Assembly: GCA_028820035.1 (NCBI GenBank)
Contig: JAPPKI010000451.1
Span: forward strand, 1 to 5,852
DNA: 5,852 nucleotides
Reading direction: 5' to 3'
Source: a bacterium
GTDB taxonomy: Bacteria; Actinomycetota; Acidimicrobiia; Acidimicrobiales; Bin134
Shown here one piece after another: positions 5,636-5,852 of the stretch. Each line of letters begins with the position of its first letter. Positions within the stretch are counted from its first letter, which is position 1. Both the position numbers and the translations under genes were made by a program. The notes under the pieces were generated by a model that saw nothing but the letters and a program-made list of their open reading frames with translations, ran no database searches and was not told where the DNA came from.

Positions 5636-5852
5636 TCAATCAGGGTTGGTGAGCAGCTCGGCCGCGTCTCTGGTTTGCCAGTCTCGGTCTTCCGCGGCCC
5701 GCCGGAGAGCGGCCTCCACCTCCGGGCCGTCGAAGGGGGCCAGCGCCAGCACCGCTCGTCGGCGCACCGCCACTCGGTCAGTGGTTGCCCCCAGAATGGC
5801 TTTGAGTCCAGCAGGGTGGCCGATCGCTCCCAACGCGGCGACGGCCGCCTCC
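5636..5852 (-). CDS. HEAT-repeat protein, C-terminal fragment (5' end outside window)
   Basis: On the minus strand an open frame enters from the window's right edge and stops at 5636-5638. The visible 71 or so residues are Ala/Leu/Arg-rich paired helices of the HEAT/PBS-lyase-repeat type: EAAVAALGAIGHPAGLKAIL, then VRRRAVLALAPFDGPEVEAAL, then a last RDWQTRDAAELL helix. These scaffolds mediate protein contacts or bind phycobilin-like chromophores, and nothing visible here tells which. A TTG at 5831-5833 could serve as a start, but the repeat pattern continues upstream in frame, so the gene very probably begins beyond the window. It converges with mreB, with 43 bases between the stops and no clear terminator hairpin. 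Confidence 0.75.
   Translation of the reverse strand, partial: EAAVAALGAIGHPAGLKAILGATTDRVAVRRRAVLALAPFDGPEVEAALRRAAEDRDWQTRDAAELLTNPD

Noticed and set aside
1..5852. A new defence, mobile or biosynthetic system
   Set aside because: All seven genes belong to recognisable families with housekeeping or regulatory roles. No transposase, toxin-antitoxin pair, repeat array or linked set of unknown genes is present.

Overview
The window is GC-rich, dense, ordinary-looking chromosomal DNA from a high-GC actinobacterium. A SenX3/RegX3-type two-component pair, an actinobacterial DUF2342 protein, frequent GTG starts and apparently leaderless promoters all point that way. My best guess is the class Acidimicrobiia or a close relative, by inference from the protein flavour rather than from any marker gene. 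There are seven genes, two of them cut by the window edges. No intergenic gap exceeds about 80 bases, and I see no rRNA, tRNA, CRISPR array, insertion sequence or phage gene.

Layout. Bases 1-1558 hold the 3' part of a SenX3-like histidine kinase and, overlapping it by an ATGA junction, a complete RegX3-like response regulator. At 1581-2864 lies a 12-helix MFS permease on the same strand. Its last 62 bases overlap, tail to tail, a minus-strand gene (2803-3981) for a DUF2342 'zinc-dependent metalloprotease'-family protein whose zinc motif looks degenerate. A 78-base divergent promoter region (3982-4059) separates it from a plus-strand pair: moaE (4060-4593, large subunit of molybdopterin synthase) and, 3 bases later, an MreB-family actin homologue (4597-5592). 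An 18-base tandem repeat runs over the mreB stop codon. The window ends in the C-terminus of a minus-strand HEAT-repeat protein (5636-5852).

How the genes work together. The kinase and regulator form a phosphorelay, probably phosphate-responsive by family analogy. MoaE belongs to molybdenum-cofactor synthesis and MreB to cell shape or the cytoskeleton. Their tight coupling is positional and no functional link is known to me. The three genes that begin with GTG without a Shine-Dalgarno sequence each have a TAnnnT hexamer ending 6-7 bases before the start, the pattern of leaderless actinobacterial transcripts. The ATG genes regX3 and mreB instead sit in translationally coupled positions.

I found no convincing new multi-gene system. 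The points most worth a second look are the degenerate metal site in the DUF2342 protein, Gln in place of the catalytic Glu in the MreB homologue, the paired leaderless promoters with a dyad over the moaE -10 element, the GC-rich hairpin just past the DUF2342 stop codon, and the stop-codon tandem repeat.
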